Positions 53,369 to 62,263 of a DNA stretch of 64,000 nucleotides are shown piece by piece (position 1 is the first letter of the stretch; every line of letters starts with the position of its first letter). The stretch lies in NCBI RefSeq assembly GCF_038007965.1, contig NZ_JBBOYD010000001.1, positions 2,334,501-2,398,500 of the forward strand, given 5' to 3'. A program made the position numbers and the translations under genes. The notes beneath the pieces were generated by a model that worked only from the letters and a program-made list of their open reading frames with translations, did not search any database and had not been told where the DNA came from. This stretch comes from Niallia sp. FSL W8-0635. GTDB lineage: Bacteria > Bacillota > Bacilli > Bacillales > Cytobacillaceae.

Positions 53369-53924
53369 GACTGGGACATAAGTATTCCAGCTTTAGCTAA
53401 ACTCGAACAACCATAAGAGAAATCTACATGGTTGTTCGAGTTTTTTATTAGTCTTATAAAAGGTTCAGTTCGTGTTAATATCCGCAGCCTAAATACACTT
53501 CGCTTTCCATGGGGCGAGCGCCGAGCCGCTTCGTCGCTATGCTCCTGCAGGGTCTCGGACTTTCTCGCAGCTCCCATAGGAGTCTACGTGTATTCAGGCT
53601 GCTCTATTTTTCTTACTAACTTATATTTTCTTGAAAAAATAATAAGTTTTTAGGTAATTGCCTTTAAAAACGAAGTGGATTGGAGCGGAAAGCACTCGAC
53701 TCCTGCGGGAAATAAAGAAAAGGCTGAAGCACAGCAGCACAGCAAGGAGGCTCAGCTTCCTCCTCGGCGTATCGTGTGTTTGTAGCCAATGGAACAAATT
53801 AGTTTTTACCTTTTACTATATTAAAAAGATAAACAACCAGTATATGAAATCAGTCTTAATCTATGAATTAAATTAGAAATTGTTCGTTTTTACAGATTAA
53901 CTATTTAGTTTTGTCCCAGACTCT
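53369..53924. repeat. Repeat element B: 556 bases, same family as 37027-37333 with nested insertions
   Basis: Left end GACTGGGACATAAGTATTCC (plus AG) and right end CTATTTAGTTTTGTCCCAGA match the two ends of element A in inverted order. The hairpin at 53399-53413 / 53429-53443 (AAACTCGAACAACCA, 15 bases perfect) occupies the same position as the hairpin of element A but with different paired bases. The extra length comes from a palindromic element (53484-53602) and a GC-richer stretch near 53680-53780 (GGAGCGGAAAGCACTCGACT). Confidence 0.7.
53484..53602. repeat. Nested palindromic element, second copy
   Basis: Termini GCAGCCTAAATACAC and GTGTATTCAGGCTGC are inverted repeats matching at 14 of 15 bases. 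Shares its ends and AGGAGTCTACG with the copy at 46015-46175. The interior differs in length (119 versus 161 bases) and can form further stems (GGCGAGCGCCGAGCC). Confidence 0.7.
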
Positions 53925-54477
53925 TCGTTGAATCTACCTGTTAGAACTGCACTTTTTGTTTTATAGAAAAAGGAAAAGGTTTCATATAATCAGCTTTAGG
54001 GGAATGTTAGGTATATTAGTAGCTGTGTTACGTCGTTATGTATACAAAATGTAAACGGATTAATAGCTATGCAACAAAGATAGAAAATCAAGGAGAAAAA
54101 GCAATAGAACACTCTGTCTTCAAACTAAAAATTTTACGCATTCAAAATATTATAAAAATTAAAACTAAAAAACATTCCATTAAACAAAACCTATTTTACA
54201 TCATTTTCAAGATTCTTTGTAGTTTTAGGTGTTTTTTATTATCATTTTATAAAAAATATAATATAATAGGAAAAATACTTTTTTAACTGGTTTGATAAGG
54301 AACGATAAAACAATTAAATAATATAGCTCAACCCTATATGGGTGTTTTTTTATAAATAAGGAATATAAGGTTTTGTTTCACATAAGAAAAGATACCTTTT
54401 CTTCAGACTATCATCTGGTAAACTACAACAGAATTTCAAAAAGAAAAGTGTTCATTTAAAGAAAGGAAGTGTCGGAG
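53925..54477. other. Spacer with a small hairpin
   Basis: About 550 AT-rich bases. At 54331-54343 ACCC-TATAT-GGGT is followed by a run of seven T, a small intrinsic-terminator-like hairpin with no gene in front of it. A plus-strand frame at 54038-54286 is Lys/Asn/Phe-rich with no ribosome binding site and is not called. Confidence 0.4.
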
Positions 54478-55008
54478 ATGAGAGATGTTAAACTTATCGA
54501 TATTTATAACCACCATATTGCACAAAAATATATTACACGTTCAGGTTTAGCTCATGCTCTGGCAGTTGCTTATCATGCTTTTGAAATGGCAAAAGAATCA
54601 AATGTCGATGTCGATAATGCAGCTAAAGCCGGATTTTTACATGACATGGGTCATTACACCTGGTATAAAGATGGGAAATGGGATTATAAATTATATAGAC
54701 AAAACGATATTCATCCAATAAAGGGAGCAGAAAGAGCACATAAATTATTAATTCGTTTAGGAGAGAATCCTGTAAAAGCAAAGGAAATTGCGTTAGCGGT
54801 TCTTTTTCATACCGATAGCTTTATTCCAGGAGGTTCCGTAATACTCTCACCCTTACAAAAAATCGTAAAATTAGCAGATGAAAAGGATGAAGAACCTGGT
54901 GGACATCATCACTATCGCACGATAACGAAGGAACGTGCTTTAAAAAGCCTCGAACGATTAGATGCTAAAATAGATGAATATATAGAAAGACAGAAGGATA
55001 TGGATTAA
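54478..55008 (+). CDS. HD-domain phosphohydrolase (YqeK-like)
   Basis: 176 residues from ATG 54478, 8 bases after GAAAGGAAG; a GTG at 54469 is too close to it. HD superfamily motif: SGLAHALAVAYHAFE (first His), GFLHDMGHYTW (the HD pair), LFHTDSF and KIVKLADEKDEEPG (later ligands). YqeK-type proteins hydrolyse diadenosine tetraphosphate; this one shares the size and the H...HD...H...D layout, but the identity is inferred. A strong terminator follows, so it is a single gene. Confidence 0.82.
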   Translation: MRDVKLIDIYNHHIAQKYITRSGLAHALAVAYHAFEMAKESNVDVDNAAKAGFLHDMGHYTWYKDGKWDYKLYRQNDIHPIKGAERAHKLLIRLGENPVKAKEIALAVLFHTDSFIPGGSVILSPLQKIVKLADEKDEEPGGHHHYRTITKERALKSLERLDAKIDEYIERQKDMD

Positions 55009-55013
55009 ATAGT

Positions 55014-55055
55014 AAAGAAGGATAGAAATAGTTTTTCCTGTTTCTATCCTTCTTT
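55014..55055 (+). terminator. Terminator of the HD gene
   Basis: Perfect 15-base stem AAAGAAGGATAGAAA and complement, 12-base loop, T run. 5 bases after the stop. Confidence 0.92.
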
Positions 55056-55106
55056 TTTTGTATGTTATAATAGAAAAATCGATTTTTAGAAAAGGAATAA
55101 AGAGAA

Positions 55107-57293
55107 ATGGCAAACATTATCACGTCCATCAAAGAATGGCAACAAGCACTTCAGATGGAAATAAATTATTTAAAAAAATATGGCCAATCTAAAGTGGCTT
55201 TATCTAATGGGATCCGATTAAATACTGAAAATGATTATACCTATTACTTCGAAAGTATTGGTAATCTTAAGGTTCCAATTGGCTCGAATGTAATCATCCA
55301 TTGGGGAGCTCAGGCGGTTAAAGGACGCGTATTATCGGCAGATGGAAAAAGTCTTCTAGTCATCTTAGAGAAGATGATTGGCGAGGATGTTGCAGAAGCT
55401 TATTTGTCCCATGATCCATGGGAACTGTTAGAACAACTGCAAATTCGCTTTGATACGATAAAAAAAAATAAACGGAAGCTAAGTAGAATAGTAAAGTTAA
55501 TGCGTCCAAGTGAAACAACGAAGCATCCTACTGATCAGTTGAAAAACCATGTTCATGAGCTTTCATTAAGATGTAAATATAATCCCGTCTCCTTTGTATG
55601 GGGACCACCAGGAACAGGGAAAACATATACACTAGCAAGAGTCGCATTACAACGATATTGGAAAGGCAAGCGAATACTTGTTTTAGCGCAAAGCAATCAG
55701 GCAGTCGATGTATTACTTACAGAAATCACCACAACCATAAAAGAAAAGGACCGTTTTCAACTTGGCGATATTCTTCGATATGGTGGCAATAGCAGTAACG
55801 GCAGTTTGGAACAAGAGAAAATCACAACAAGCTCTCTACTAGATAAAAAGGATATGGATCTTGCAAAACAAAAACAACTGTTTTTAGAAGAAAAGCAGAA
55901 GCTTCGACAAGATCTTGCTAGTGCATTCACAATGAGAGATTCTTCCCAGCTGTTAGAAATGGAAGAAAAATTAGCAAGCGTTATGGAAAAAATCCGTAAA
56001 AGAGAAGTACAATTTGTCCAAAAAGCAAGAATTGTTGGCACTACCTTGGCTAAGGCTGCAACAGATCCAGCTATTTATGAGGATGAATATGATTTAGTTA
56101 TTTTGGATGAAGCAAGTATGGCATATATTCCACAGGTGGCATTTGCAGCATCGCTCGCAAAACGAATCATCATATGCGGTGACTTTAAACAATTACCTCC
56201 AATTGCGACGAGCCGTCATGCATTAGTGGATAGATGGTTAAAAGAAGATGTTTTCCATGCAACAGGTGTTGCTGATACGGTGCATACTTCCTCCATGCAT
56301 CCCCAGCTTTTGTTATTAAATGAGCAAAGACGTATGCATCCATCGATATCCGAATTTACGAATAAATATATCTATCATTCATTAGTAGGAGATTACAAGA
56401 ATGTCGAAAAAAGCAGAAAATCGATTGCAGATCAATCCCCCTTTAAGGGTAACGCGAGCGTATTATTAGACTCCAGTTATTTTGGAGCATACGCCACTTT
56501 TGAAAAAGCATCTAAATCTCGCATGAATTATATCCATCTTCTCCTTGCCTTACAAGTTGTCCATGAAGCATTAAGCGACAAAGGGACAAGAAGTATTGGC
56601 TATGTCACTCCATATCGGGCACAGGCTGATATAATGGAAGCACTGGCTCACGAATTTTTTCCTGAAGCAGTGGCTGATAAGCGCTTAATTATAGCAACCG
56701 TCCATCGTTTTCAAGGAAGTGAAAGAGATGTAATCGTCTTTGACAGTGTAGAAGCTTCCCCCTTTTCACGACCTGGCATGCTTTTAACAGGTAAAGAGAG
56801 CGAACGCTTAATTAATGTTGCGATTAGTAGAGCCAAAGGGAAATTTATTCATATTGCTAATAGAAGCTTTATCCAAACAATGATTGATCATCGCAAAACG
56901 ATTCATCAGCTAGTCAGTCACCAAGAAAGGGTCAATAAGGTTGTTACTAATCAACAAATTGGTGAATGGATGCAACAAAAGAATCCCAAACTTTTTTGGA
57001 CACATGGTCAGAGAACCGATTTATTAAAGAAAGATATGAATCGTTCACAAAAAGCGGTATTCGTGTCGATTCCACAATCGAAAGGGAACCTTAGTCAAGA
57101 ATGGAAGCAAATTTTTGCTAAATCAAATGTTATTCGTTCTCCTGATATTCCGTTTCCTATGATTATTATCGACGAGAAGGTCGTTTGGTTTGGTTTTCCA
57201 GTAGAAATGGTTAACGGCAGTAGGCCACCATCATTAGCAGTCCGAATTCATTCCCCCTATCTAGCTGCTTATCTTTTAAAATATATAACGTAA
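55107..57293 (+). CDS. UPF1-like superfamily 1 helicase (AAA_11/AAA_12)
   Basis: 728 residues. SF1B motifs in order: Walker A VWGPPGTGKTYTLARVAL near residue 168, motif Ia VLAQSNQAVDVLL, a coiled insertion (about 245-300, KQKQLFLEEKQKLRQDLASA), Walker B DLVILDEASMAYIPQVAF, motif III CGDFKQLPPIA, NEQRRMHPSIS, motif IV-V YVTPYRAQADIMEAL and TVHRFQGSERDVIVFDS, motif VI INVAISRAKGKF. The final 120 residues (from about WMQQKNPKLFW) are a separate domain I do not recognise. Acts on nucleic acid, probably 5'-3'; the role in the cell is unknown. The ATG has AAGGAATAAAGAGAA upstream. A single gene with its own terminator. Confidence 0.9.
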   Translation: MANIITSIKEWQQALQMEINYLKKYGQSKVALSNGIRLNTENDYTYYFESIGNLKVPIGSNVIIHWGAQAVKGRVLSADGKSLLVILEKMIGEDVAEAYLSHDPWELLEQLQIRFDTIKKNKRKLSRIVKLMRPSETTKHPTDQLKNHVHELSLRCKYNPVSFVWGPPGTGKTYTLARVALQRYWKGKRILVLAQSNQAVDVLLTEITTTIKEKDRFQLGDILRYGGNSSNGSLEQEKITTSSLLDKKDMDLAKQKQLFLEEKQKLRQDLASAFTMRDSSQLLEMEEKLASVMEKIRKREVQFVQKARIVGTTLAKAATDPAIYEDEYDLVILDEASMAYIPQVAFAASLAKRIIICGDFKQLPPIATSRHALVDRWLKEDVFHATGVADTVHTSSMHPQLLLLNEQRRMHPSISEFTNKYIYHSLVGDYKNVEKSRKSIADQSPFKGNASVLLDSSYFGAYATFEKASKSRMNYIHLLLALQVVHEALSDKGTRSIGYVTPYRAQADIMEALAHEFFPEAVADKRLIIATVHRFQGSERDVIVFDSVEASPFSRPGMLLTGKESERLINVAISRAKGKFIHIANRSFIQTMIDHRKTIHQLVSHQERVNKVVTNQQIGEWMQQKNPKLFWTHGQRTDLLKKDMNRSQKAVFVSIPQSKGNLSQEWKQIFAKSNVIRSPDIPFPMIIIDEKVVWFGFPVEMVNGSRPPSLAVRIHSPYLAAYLLKYIT

Positions 57294-57295
57294 AG

Positions 57296-57331
57296 AAAAG
57301 ACGTACCAATTTGCTTGGTGGTACGTCTTTT
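57296..57331 (+). terminator. Terminator of the helicase gene
   Basis: Perfect 12-base stem AAAAGACGTACC / GGTACGTCTTTT with a 12-base loop that can pair further, starting 2 bases after the stop. Confidence 0.9.
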
Positions 57332-57418
57332 CGCTTTCAACAAATAGGTTATTCATTGAATAGAAGCAAAGATTTCGCTAAAATGAGGTGGAAACTGTGT
57401 ATAGGAGGAGTTGTCATT

Positions 57419-58078
57419 TTGAGAAAAAAACGGACTAAATGGATGATGGCCTTATTTTGCATATCCATCCTATTATTAATTACAGGCTGTGGAACAGCGG
57501 ATACAGCCCCATCAAAGGAAGAGGATAAAACAGAAAGGAAAGCGATATCTTCCGATGATTATCCAATTGTAACCATTACAATGGAAGATGATTCGAAAAT
57601 GGAAGTGGAGTTATATCCGGATAAAGCACCTAATACAGTAAATAACTTCATTTCATTAATCAATAAGGGATTTTATGATGGCTTAATTTTTCATCGAGTG
57701 ATTCCTGATTTTATGATTCAAGGGGGAGATCCGAATGGGAATGGAACAGGCGGTCCTGGTTACTCTATTAAAGGCGAATTTTCAGACAATGGATTTGAGA
57801 ACGATTTAGAGCATGAAAGAGGCGTGATTAGTATGGCAAGATCTCAAATGCCAGACTCTGCCGGCTCCCAATTTTTTATCATGGTAGCAGATGCTCCCCA
57901 TTTGGATGGCCAATATGCACCATTTGGTAAGGTAATAGAAGGTATGGATGTAGTTGATAAGATTGTAGCAACTGAAAGAGATGAGCAGGACAAGCCTCTA
58001 AAAGAGATAAAAATGAAGAAAGTCACAGTTGATACAAAAGGAATAAATTACGAGGAACCTGAAAAAGTAAAAGAATGA
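57419..58078 (+). CDS. Cyclophilin-type peptidyl-prolyl isomerase, lipoprotein
   Basis: 219 residues from TTG 57419, 10 bases after GGAGG; the frame extends upstream without another site. The N-terminus KKRTKWMMALFCISILLLITGCG has a lipobox with Cys24, so the protein is anchored outside the membrane. After an acidic spacer the cyclophilin domain runs from about 45 to 205: [46 protein letters not shown] and FGKVIEGMDVVDKI contain the Arg/Phe/Gln active-site residues. The cytosolic paralogue ppiB follows 83 bases later and shares long identical stretches. Confidence 0.92.
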   Translation: MRKKRTKWMMALFCISILLLITGCGTADTAPSKEEDKTERKAISSDDYPIVTITMEDDSKMEVELYPDKAPNTVNNFISLINKGFYDGLIFHRVIPDFMIQGGDPNGNGTGGPGYSIKGEFSDNGFENDLEHERGVISMARSQMPDSAGSQFFIMVADAPHLDGQYAPFGKVIEGMDVVDKIVATERDEQDKPLKEIKMKKVTVDTKGINYEEPEKVKE

Positions 58079-58161
58079 CTCAGCAAATAAACGTTTTATT
58101 TTCTTTCTTAAGCAAAAGATGATATGATAAAAGCTGATTTTGAATTAAGGAGATGGTAAAC

Positions 58162-58599
58162 ATGGCAACAAAAGGATACATATTAATGCAAAATGGCGAA
58201 AAAATCGAATTTGAATTATATCCAAATGAAGCTCCTGGAACAGTAGCAAACTTTGTAGAACTTATTAATAAAGAGTTCTATAACGGTCTAACTTTCCACC
58301 GCGTCATTCCTGGTTTCGTAAGCCAAGGTGGAGATCCAAACGGAAATGGTACAGGTGGTCCTGGTTACACTATTAAATGTGAAACTGTTGGAAATCCTCA
58401 TAAACACGTAGAAGGTTCTCTTTCTATGGCACACGCAGGTCGTGACACAGGCGGAAGCCAATTCTTCATCGTTCATGAGCCACAACCACATTTAAATGGT
58501 GTTCACACTGTATTCGGACAAGTTACATCTGGTATGTCTACAGTTAAAGCGATGAAAAACGGCGATGTAATGGAAAAAGTAGAAATTACTGAACAATAA
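58162..58599 (+). CDS. ppiB: Peptidyl-prolyl cis-trans isomerase B (cyclophilin)
   Basis: Cytosolic proline isomerase assisting folding. 145 residues from ATG 58162 (AAGGAG 9 bases upstream; a GTA-containing frame three codons longer begins inside that site). No signal peptide. Active-site segments [39 protein letters not shown] and [14 protein letters not shown] match B. subtilis PpiB (143 residues). Together with the upstream lipoprotein it looks like an old tandem duplication with different destinations. A terminator follows. Confidence 0.95.
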   Translation: MATKGYILMQNGEKIEFELYPNEAPGTVANFVELINKEFYNGLTFHRVIPGFVSQGGDPNGNGTGGPGYTIKCETVGNPHKHVEGSLSMAHAGRDTGGSQFFIVHEPQPHLNGVHTVFGQVTSGMSTVKAMKNGDVMEKVEITEQ

Positions 58600-58606
58600 T
58601 CCAAAC

Positions 58607-58638
58607 AAGGCAGGCTGAGAAATTAGCTTGCTTTTTTT
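58607..58638 (+). terminator. Terminator of ppiB
   Basis: GCAGGCT pairs with AGCTTGC (one G-T pair), extended by A-T pairs, then a run of seven T. Confidence 0.75.
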
Positions 58639-58694
58639 ATAATTGTTTTACTTAAATACATACTTTTCATTTGTTTATAGGGAGGTAGATTATA

Positions 58695-59438
58695 TTGTTT
58701 AAAGATAAAGTTGTGATTGTTACAGGTGCTAGCAACGGAATCGGAAGAGCGATTGCAACAGCCTATTTACAAGAAGGGGCCAATGTTGTCCTCGCAGATA
58801 TAGATGAATCTCAAGGATATCAAGTACTTGAACAGTTGGTTCTTAAAGAGAAAGCCTTGTTTATCAAAACAGATGTACGAAACGAAGCGGAAATCATCGA
58901 AATGGTTCAAACGACAAAAGCTAAATTTGGAAAAATAGATATTCTTATTAATAATGTCGGCAAAGGGATTTTCAAATCCTTTTTTGATTTATCTATTGAT
59001 GAATGGGATGACGTACTAAATACGAATCTTAGAAGTGTGTTTCTTTGTTCAAGAGAAGTAGCCAAAATCATGCGTGAACAAAAGAACGGTGGCTCTATTA
59101 TCAATATGTCATCTAGCAGAGCGTATATGTCTGAACCAAATACGGAAAGCTATAGCGCAAGTAAGGGTGGTATTATGGCGATTACCCATGCATTAGCAAA
59201 TAGTCTTGCAGACGCTCGCATAACCGTAAATAGCATTTCACCAGGGTGGATTGAAACGAAAGATTATGAAAATCTACGAGAAATCGATCATGAACAGCAT
59301 TTATCAAAAAGAGTCGGCAAACCAGAGGATATAGCAAGAGCCTGTCTGTTTTTAACAAACCCGCAAAACAACTTTATCACTGGCACAAATCTAATGGTAG
59401 ATGGTGGTATGACGGTAAAAATGATTTATGAAGAATAA
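58695..59438 (+). CDS. Short-chain dehydrogenase/reductase
   Basis: 247 residues from TTG 58695 after GGAGGTAGATTATA. Classical SDR: cofactor loop VTGASNGIGRAIA, NNVGKG, catalytic Ser in INMSSSRAYM, Tyr and Lys in YSASKGG, and SPGWIET after the active site; the end has GTNLMVDGGMTV. The Asp in LADIDES after the second strand suggests preference for NAD over NADP. The substrate is unknown. Its position between ppiB and a TerC gene gives no hint. Confidence 0.92.
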   Translation: MFKDKVVIVTGASNGIGRAIATAYLQEGANVVLADIDESQGYQVLEQLVLKEKALFIKTDVRNEAEIIEMVQTTKAKFGKIDILINNVGKGIFKSFFDLSIDEWDDVLNTNLRSVFLCSREVAKIMREQKNGGSIINMSSSRAYMSEPNTESYSASKGGIMAITHALANSLADARITVNSISPGWIETKDYENLREIDHEQHLSKRVGKPEDIARACLFLTNPQNNFITGTNLMVDGGMTVKMIYEE

Positions 59439-59542
59439 AGATATCATATTTTCACATTTCTATTAATAGTTGCTATCTGAAATTGATAGGAGTATAATAG
59501 CTTCCATATGATTACATTTAATTAATAATGGAGGCTTTTTAA

Positions 59543-60316
59543 GTGGACGTTTTACACCAGATATTATCAACCTATGCTTCATTTTTTGATTGGGAGATGT
59601 GGGGAGAAGTATTAACAGATCCGGTTTCATGGGGATTAATTGGATCGTTAGTCATTTTAGAAGGCTTATTATCAGCAGATAATGCACTTGTTTTAGCGGT
59701 AATGGTTAAACATTTGCCACCAGACAAACAGAAAAAAGCATTAACGTATGGATTATTTGGAGCTTATTTTTTCCGGTTCTTCTTTATTGGAATAGGCGTA
59801 TATTTAATTCACTTTACATGGATTAAAGTAATAGGAGCTGCATACTTAGCTTGGATTGTGATTAAGCATTTCTGGATTGGTGATGGGGACGAGGATGCAT
59901 CAGCAATGAAAAAGGATAGTTGGACAATAAGACTATTTGGAGTTTTCTGGGCAACTATTATTTCCGTCGAGTTAATGGATTTAGCATTCTCTGTAGACAG
60001 TATTCTAGCTTCCCTTGCAGTATCAAATGAAATCTGGATTCTCTTAATAGGTGGTATGCTTGGTATCTTGATGATGAGAACTGTCGCAAAATTATTCCTT
60101 GTTCTTATTGAAAAAGTACCGGAATTAGAGAATACAGCATTTGTATTAATCGGAATTATCGCGGCCAAAATGTTTGCAAGTATTTTCGGCTTTGAATTAG
60201 ATCACTATGTATTTTTCGCGATTCTGATTGCTGCGTTTATTATCACCTTTATTATTCATTTTATTAATAAAAACAAAAAGATATCCGAAGAAATTGCTTC
60301 AACAAAAGAAGAATAA
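59543..60316 (+). CDS. TerC family integral membrane protein (YceF-like)
   Basis: 257 residues, about seven hydrophobic segments. The family signature is LEGLLSADNALVLAVMV, repeated as VELMDLAFSVDSILASLAV, with acidic residues within the membrane. Length equals B. subtilis YceF. Members are linked to manganese efflux for metallation of exported proteins. Start GTG 59543, 8 bases after GGAGG. I looked for a manganese (yybP-ykoY) riboswitch upstream and saw none. A terminator follows. Confidence 0.9.
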   Translation: MDVLHQILSTYASFFDWEMWGEVLTDPVSWGLIGSLVILEGLLSADNALVLAVMVKHLPPDKQKKALTYGLFGAYFFRFFFIGIGVYLIHFTWIKVIGAAYLAWIVIKHFWIGDGDEDASAMKKDSWTIRLFGVFWATIISVELMDLAFSVDSILASLAVSNEIWILLIGGMLGILMMRTVAKLFLVLIEKVPELENTAFVLIGIIAAKMFASIFGFELDHYVFFAILIAAFIITFIIHFINKNKKISEEIASTKEE

Positions 60317-60322
60317 TTTTTG

Positions 60323-60350
60323 TAACCTGTTCTGATTTAGGACAGGTTTT
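60323..60350 (+). terminator. Terminator of the TerC gene
   Basis: AACCTGT / ACAGGTT stem extended by C-G and G-T pairs, followed by TTTTTTG. 7 bases after the stop. Confidence 0.85.
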
Positions 60351-60371
60351 TTGATGCGGGCAAAGAGGAAT

Positions 60372-60908
60372 TTACTTCGTATATTTATTAGCATAAGAAG
60401 AGGCAACAAAAGAATCCGGCTTTATTTTTGGTTCAATGCCAATTGACTCAATTCTTGATACCATTTCGTTTACAAAATCACGCGTTTTATTTCGTCGTCC
60501 GGCCCCAATATCAATATGTCCTTCAATGGAGAAAGTGGCTCCTTGATAAACAAATGGTAGAACGACATCTATTAACTGATTTTTCTTATCTTCTGTAAAA
60601 AGACTAACAACCTCTTCCGTCAGTGTCGTCTCGTAGGAAATTTTCTCATGAAGTCTTAAAACCTTCCTCGGTAAGATAACTTTTCTTATGCAAGCCCACG
60701 CTCCCTTACCTTTATTCATAATTACAATGCCTGTAATAAAAGTCGTATGCTTTGCATGGACTTGTGAATCGGTGCCAATCATTAATTGATAATTACCAGC
60801 CGGATTTCGAGACATAAAGGAAAGAATCCGTTGAAATACAATATCAAACGTCATATTCTTTTCTTGTAGATTTTGAAAGGTTATTTCCATATGCCTGTCT
60901 AACTCCAC
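60372..60908 (-). CDS. YkuK family (DUF458) RNase H-like protein
   Basis: 178 residues from GTG 60908, 6 bases after GGAGGG. The family has an RNase H-like fold: YQLMIGTDSQVHAKHTTFITG supplies the first acidic residue and Asp; YETTLTEEVVSLF the helix; IDIGAGRRNKTRDFVNEMV the later part. B. subtilis YkuK is 172 residues and the family is widespread in spore formers. Function unknown. Single minus-strand gene between two convergent or divergent neighbours. Confidence 0.85.
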   Translation of the reverse strand: MELDRHMEITFQNLQEKNMTFDIVFQRILSFMSRNPAGNYQLMIGTDSQVHAKHTTFITGIVIMNKGKGAWACIRKVILPRKVLRLHEKISYETTLTEEVVSLFTEDKKNQLIDVVLPFVYQGATFSIEGHIDIGAGRRNKTRDFVNEMVSRIESIGIEPKIKPDSFVASSYANKYTK

Positions 60909-61201
60909 AAAAATCCCTCCATATAAGCGTAATTTCCCAACTCATTTTATACCATTGTATGTTCAGCAAATGGAATTATCACTGAAACTAAACTTGTATT
61001 ATCATATACACAGAATAGTAAATTGGTGTAAATGATTATCCCTATATTTGTAAAAATTTCATTTAAATGGCCCTTTCCCTAAGGAAACCATGTATTATAT
61101 AGAAAACCTTTCAGAAAATCTTGTAATCAAAACGTAATAAATCTGAAACTATTTTATTTCTTATCCGTCTAATGGGTAACTGAACTTAGGAGGAAATATA
61201 G
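60909..61201. other. Divergent spacer between the YkuK-like and DUF4349 genes
   Basis: About 290 bases with the upstream regions of both genes. No operator or RNA element was recognised. Confidence 0.3.
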
Positions 61202-62098
61202 ATGAAGAATTATCGTGTAATCTCTTATTTGTTTCTATTACTTATATTTTTGTTAACTGCCTGTAGTAGTTCTGAACAAAAAAACGCTGACACCGAAAGC
61301 AGTTCTGAATTTGAGATGGCTAATTTAGACTCTAGTAGCGTAAAAGAGGAACTATCAGCAAAAATTAGTAAAGAGAATAAGGAAAGTGACATAACAAAAA
61401 AAGCCGAGAATGACCGGATGGTGATATACAATGCCAATCTGTCCCTACAGGTTAAAGACTATCATCAAGTCGAAGCAACGATACAAAGTAAAGCAACAGA
61501 GCTGGGCGGTTATGTAGTAGAATCATCTATTTACGATAGCGGGACTGAATATATAAATGGCACGATTATTGTGAAAATTCCACAAGATAATTTCCAATCC
61601 TATATAAAGGAAGTGGAAAAAAACAGTATAAAGGTTAAAGAGAAAAGTGTATCAGGTAATGATGTTACAGAAGAATTTGTTGATTTGGAATCTCGGTTAA
61701 AGGCAAAAGAAGCAGTGGAAAAACGGCTGTTAACCTTGATGGATCAAGCCAACAAAACCGAAGACCTTCTAAAAATTTCAAATGACCTAGCAATCGTACA
61801 AGAAGAAAAAGAACAAATTTTAGGTAGGATGAAATTTTTACAAAATAATGTAGACTATTCAACTGTAACAATCCAATTACAAGAGGAGTTAGTGAAGGTT
61901 GACGCTATTAAAGACAAAGAATCTCTAAATACATGGCAAAAAGCAAAAAGTCAATTTGTTAGTACAATTAATGGTTTGATTTCCTTTTTATCGGGAGTAG
62001 TCGTATTTGTTATTGGTTTATCACCAATAATCATCCCAATTGTGATAGTTCTAATTATTTGGATTATTTATCGAAAAAAGAGAAAGCATCAAGAATAG
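61202..62098 (+). CDS. DUF4349 lipoprotein
   Basis: 298 residues. Signal with lipobox (LLLIFLLTACSSSEQ), Cys21. A Ser/Glu/Lys-rich linker to about 75, then the DUF4349 body: NANLSLQVKDYHQVEATIQS, ELGGYVVESSIYD, GTIIVKIPQDNFQSYIKEVE, VTEEFVDLESRLKAKEAVEK and a coiled part; a final membrane segment (about 258-285, FVIGLSPIIIPIVIVLIIWI) and KKRKH. It is thus anchored at both ends. The family is found in many bacteria and its function is unknown. The ATG follows AACTTAGGAGGAAATATAG. The signal peptidase gene follows 165 bases later on the same strand. Confidence 0.85.
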   Translation: MKNYRVISYLFLLLIFLLTACSSSEQKNADTESSSEFEMANLDSSSVKEELSAKISKENKESDITKKAENDRMVIYNANLSLQVKDYHQVEATIQSKATELGGYVVESSIYDSGTEYINGTIIVKIPQDNFQSYIKEVEKNSIKVKEKSVSGNDVTEEFVDLESRLKAKEAVEKRLLTLMDQANKTEDLLKISNDLAIVQEEKEQILGRMKFLQNNVDYSTVTIQLQEELVKVDAIKDKESLNTWQKAKSQFVSTINGLISFLSGVVVFVIGLSPIIIPIVIVLIIWIIYRKKRKHQE

Positions 62099-62263
62099 GA
62101 CAATCAGATAATATGGTATAATGATAGTAATTATTAGCTTGTAAATGTTCCAGTAGATATAGGAAATACGAATGCAAAAATATTTTAAATAGTCAAAGGA
62201 AAACAAAAATATTCTATTAATTTTCTATCCCCACAAATAAACAAGGAGGAAGGAGGAGCTAAT

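Noticed and set aside
53432..53876. Frames of 72-75 codons in repeat element B, on both strands
   Set aside because: They follow repeat sequence, not protein-like sequence, and lack ribosome binding sites.
54038..54286. Plus-strand frame of 82 codons
   Set aside because: Lys/Ile/Phe-rich by AT bias and no Shine-Dalgarno sequence.
55107..57293. Defence-island helicase
   Set aside because: Neighbours are an HD hydrolase and cyclophilins with independent terminators; no defence partner is present.
59439..59542. Possible yybP-ykoY manganese riboswitch before the TerC gene
   Set aside because: The conserved GGGGAGUA-type segments are absent in the 104-base leader.
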